From JAHFOW01 sp964370795 (GTDB lineage Bacteria; Planctomycetota; Brocadiia; Brocadiales; Brocadiaceae), in assembly GCA_964370795.1 (NCBI GenBank), contig CAYJME010000179.1, positions 1 through 7,052 of the forward strand: DNA of 7,052 nucleotides. Direction: 5' to 3'. Every line of letters begins with the position of its first letter. Positions within the stretch are counted from its first letter, which is position 1. The notes beneath the pieces were generated by a model. It ran no database searches. It saw nothing but the letters and a program-made list of their open reading frames with translations, and had not been told where the DNA came from. Below are positions 6,121-7,052 of this stretch, one piece after another. Both the position numbers and the translations under genes were made by a program.

Positions 6121-6480
6121 TTAACTTGGTTCACTTAAAAATTCCTTTATCTTGTTTTTCAGTTCAGTTAAATCGGAAGACTTGATGATATATGCATCGG
6201 CAGCCCATGTCATGAAATTATCCTTGTAAATACTATAGGCGGTATTAATAATAATGGGTATTTTTCTCCCCCCGGCTAAAATTTTACTAATGGCGTCAAT
6301 ACCATTCATCCTGGGCATGTTAACGTCCATGACAATAATATCTGGAGATTTTTCCTGTGCTTTTTTTACTGCTTCAAGACCGTCACGAGCCGTAATTATC
6401 GTATAACCTTCTAATGCCAATTCCTGTTCATAGAGCAAAAGTTGATTTTTGTCATCCTCGACAAGTAGAATTGTTTTCAT
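6121..6480 (-). CDS. Stand-alone response regulator receiver protein (CheY/Spo0F-like)
   Basis: The 119-aa protein is a receiver domain only, with no DNA-binding or enzymatic output domain. Phosphorylation-site residues are all present: acidic pair D9/D10 in LLVEDD, phospho-acceptor D52 in VMDVNMP, T80 in NTAYS, and K100 in YIIKSS. It probably takes phosphate from the histidine kinase encoded just upstream, whose 3' end overlaps this gene by 29 bp. It must then act by protein-protein contact or pass the phosphate on in a relay. The start at 6480 is well supported by GGGGAG 4 nt upstream, located inside the kinase gene. The downstream partner cannot be identified from this window. Confidence 0.93.
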   Translation of the reverse strand: MKTILLVEDDKNQLLLYEQELALEGYTIITARDGLEAVKKAQEKSPDIIVMDVNMPRMNGIDAISKILAGGRKIPIIINTAYSIYKDNFMTWAADAYIIKSSDLTELKNKIKEFLSEPS

Positions 6481-7052
6481 TACGCTCCCCTTTCATCGGT
6501 AAATAAATAGAGAAAGTTGTTCCACCTTGCAACGTACTTTTTACTTTTATGTAACCACCATGGTCATCCACAATCTTTTGCGAAACAGCCAGTCCCACGC
6601 CCGTCCCATCTACCTTTGTGGTAAAGAAAGGCACAAAAATGTTTTGCATGATCTCAGTCGTCATTCCCTCGCCGGTATCTGTGATATTAATTTTTACAAA
6701 TCTGTTTTCTCTCTGTGTCTCTAATATTAGTTTTCCACCGCCAGCCATTGATTCAACGGCATTTTTAATCAAATTCAGAAACACCTGTTTAATTTGCACT
6801 TGGTCTACCATAATTTTAGGTATTACCGAATTAAATTTTTTAACCAGATGAATACGGCTATTTTTGAAATAGGGTTCCATCAAAGAACACGTATTTTCTA
6901 AGATTTCATTTATTTGTACCTCTAGCTTAACCGATTCAACCGGTTTACTGAAATCCATAATATTTGCAAGGATTCTCTCTAACCGGCTTACCTCTTCTAC
7001 GATGATGTCCGCGCTTTTCGTTATCTGTTTATCTTGATTCGCAGCCTTGACG
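6452..7052 (-). CDS. Sensor histidine kinase, C-terminal part (5' end outside the window)
   Basis: The frame is open to the right edge, giving 200 codons (first base partial), so the start, the sensor domain and the phospho-accepting histidine are missing. The ATG at 6958 is internal: upstream codons read IIVEEVSRLERILANIMDFSKP, the second helix of a HisKA dimerisation domain. The ATPase domain follows. Counting from the Met at 6958, the N box NLIKNAVESM is at 62-71 (N66), G1 DTGEGM at 94-99, F box PFFTTK at 110-115, and G2 GTGVGLA at 118-124. The layout resembles NtrB/AtoS-type and PAS-containing kinases. It would autophosphorylate from ATP and pass the phosphate to D52 of the overlapping receiver. 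The signal sensed is unknown. Confidence 0.92.
   Translation of the reverse strand, partial: VKAANQDKQITKSADIIVEEVSRLERILANIMDFSKPVESVKLEVQINEILENTCSLMEPYFKNSRIHLVKKFNSVIPKIMVDQVQIKQVFLNLIKNAVESMAGGGKLILETQRENRFVKINITDTGEGMTTEIMQNIFVPFFTTKVDGTGVGLAVSQKIVDDHGGYIKVKSTLQGGTTFSIYLPMKGERNENNSTCRG

Overview
All ten genes in this window lie on the minus strand, so transcription runs from the right edge to the left edge. The DNA is moderately AT-rich, the genes are densely packed with many overlaps, and every identifiable protein is bacterial. The gene set (anaerobic cobalamin synthesis, a B12-binding radical SAM enzyme, NtrB/CheY-type signalling, a YqhA membrane protein) suits an anaerobic environmental bacterium. 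My best guess is an anammox-type planctomycete (Kuenenia/Brocadia group), but this rests on general style. No marker gene in the window proves it, and a deltaproteobacterium or Nitrospirota-like host is possible.

Region by region, in transcription order. (1) 7052-6121: a two-component pair. The C-terminal part of a sensor histidine kinase (cut by the window edge) overlaps by 29 bp a stand-alone receiver protein with no output domain. (2) 6120-6058: a 63-bp gap with a small inverted repeat and an AT-rich -10-like box. (3) 6057-1383: a very tight run yqhA - dnaJ - cbiG - cobJ(cbiH) - trkA - parA, with gaps of 1-5 bp or short overlaps. cbiG starts at a TTG that overlaps the dnaJ stop, and cobJ probably starts at a GTG inside the end of cbiG. 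(4) 1382-1268: the only clear promoter region, with a near-consensus sigma70-type promoter and two competing inverted repeats in the leader. (5) 1267-1: acpS, then a B12-binding radical SAM protein that runs off the left edge.

How the genes fit together: CbiG and CobJ/CbiH act at neighbouring steps of anaerobic corrin-ring synthesis (C17 methylation with ring contraction, then loss of the C2 fragment). The radical SAM protein at the left is of the type that uses cobalamin, so the region both makes and probably uses B12. AcpS activates acyl carrier proteins; sharing a promoter with a B12-radical SAM enzyme suggests, without proving, a modification of a lipid, polyketide or other ACP-borne product. 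DnaJ (chaperone), TrkA (potassium transport gating), ParA (partition ATPase) and YqhA (membrane protein) have no obvious link to cobalamin and may simply be co-transcribed housekeeping genes. No RNA gene, mobile element, CRISPR array or convincing intrinsic terminator was seen.
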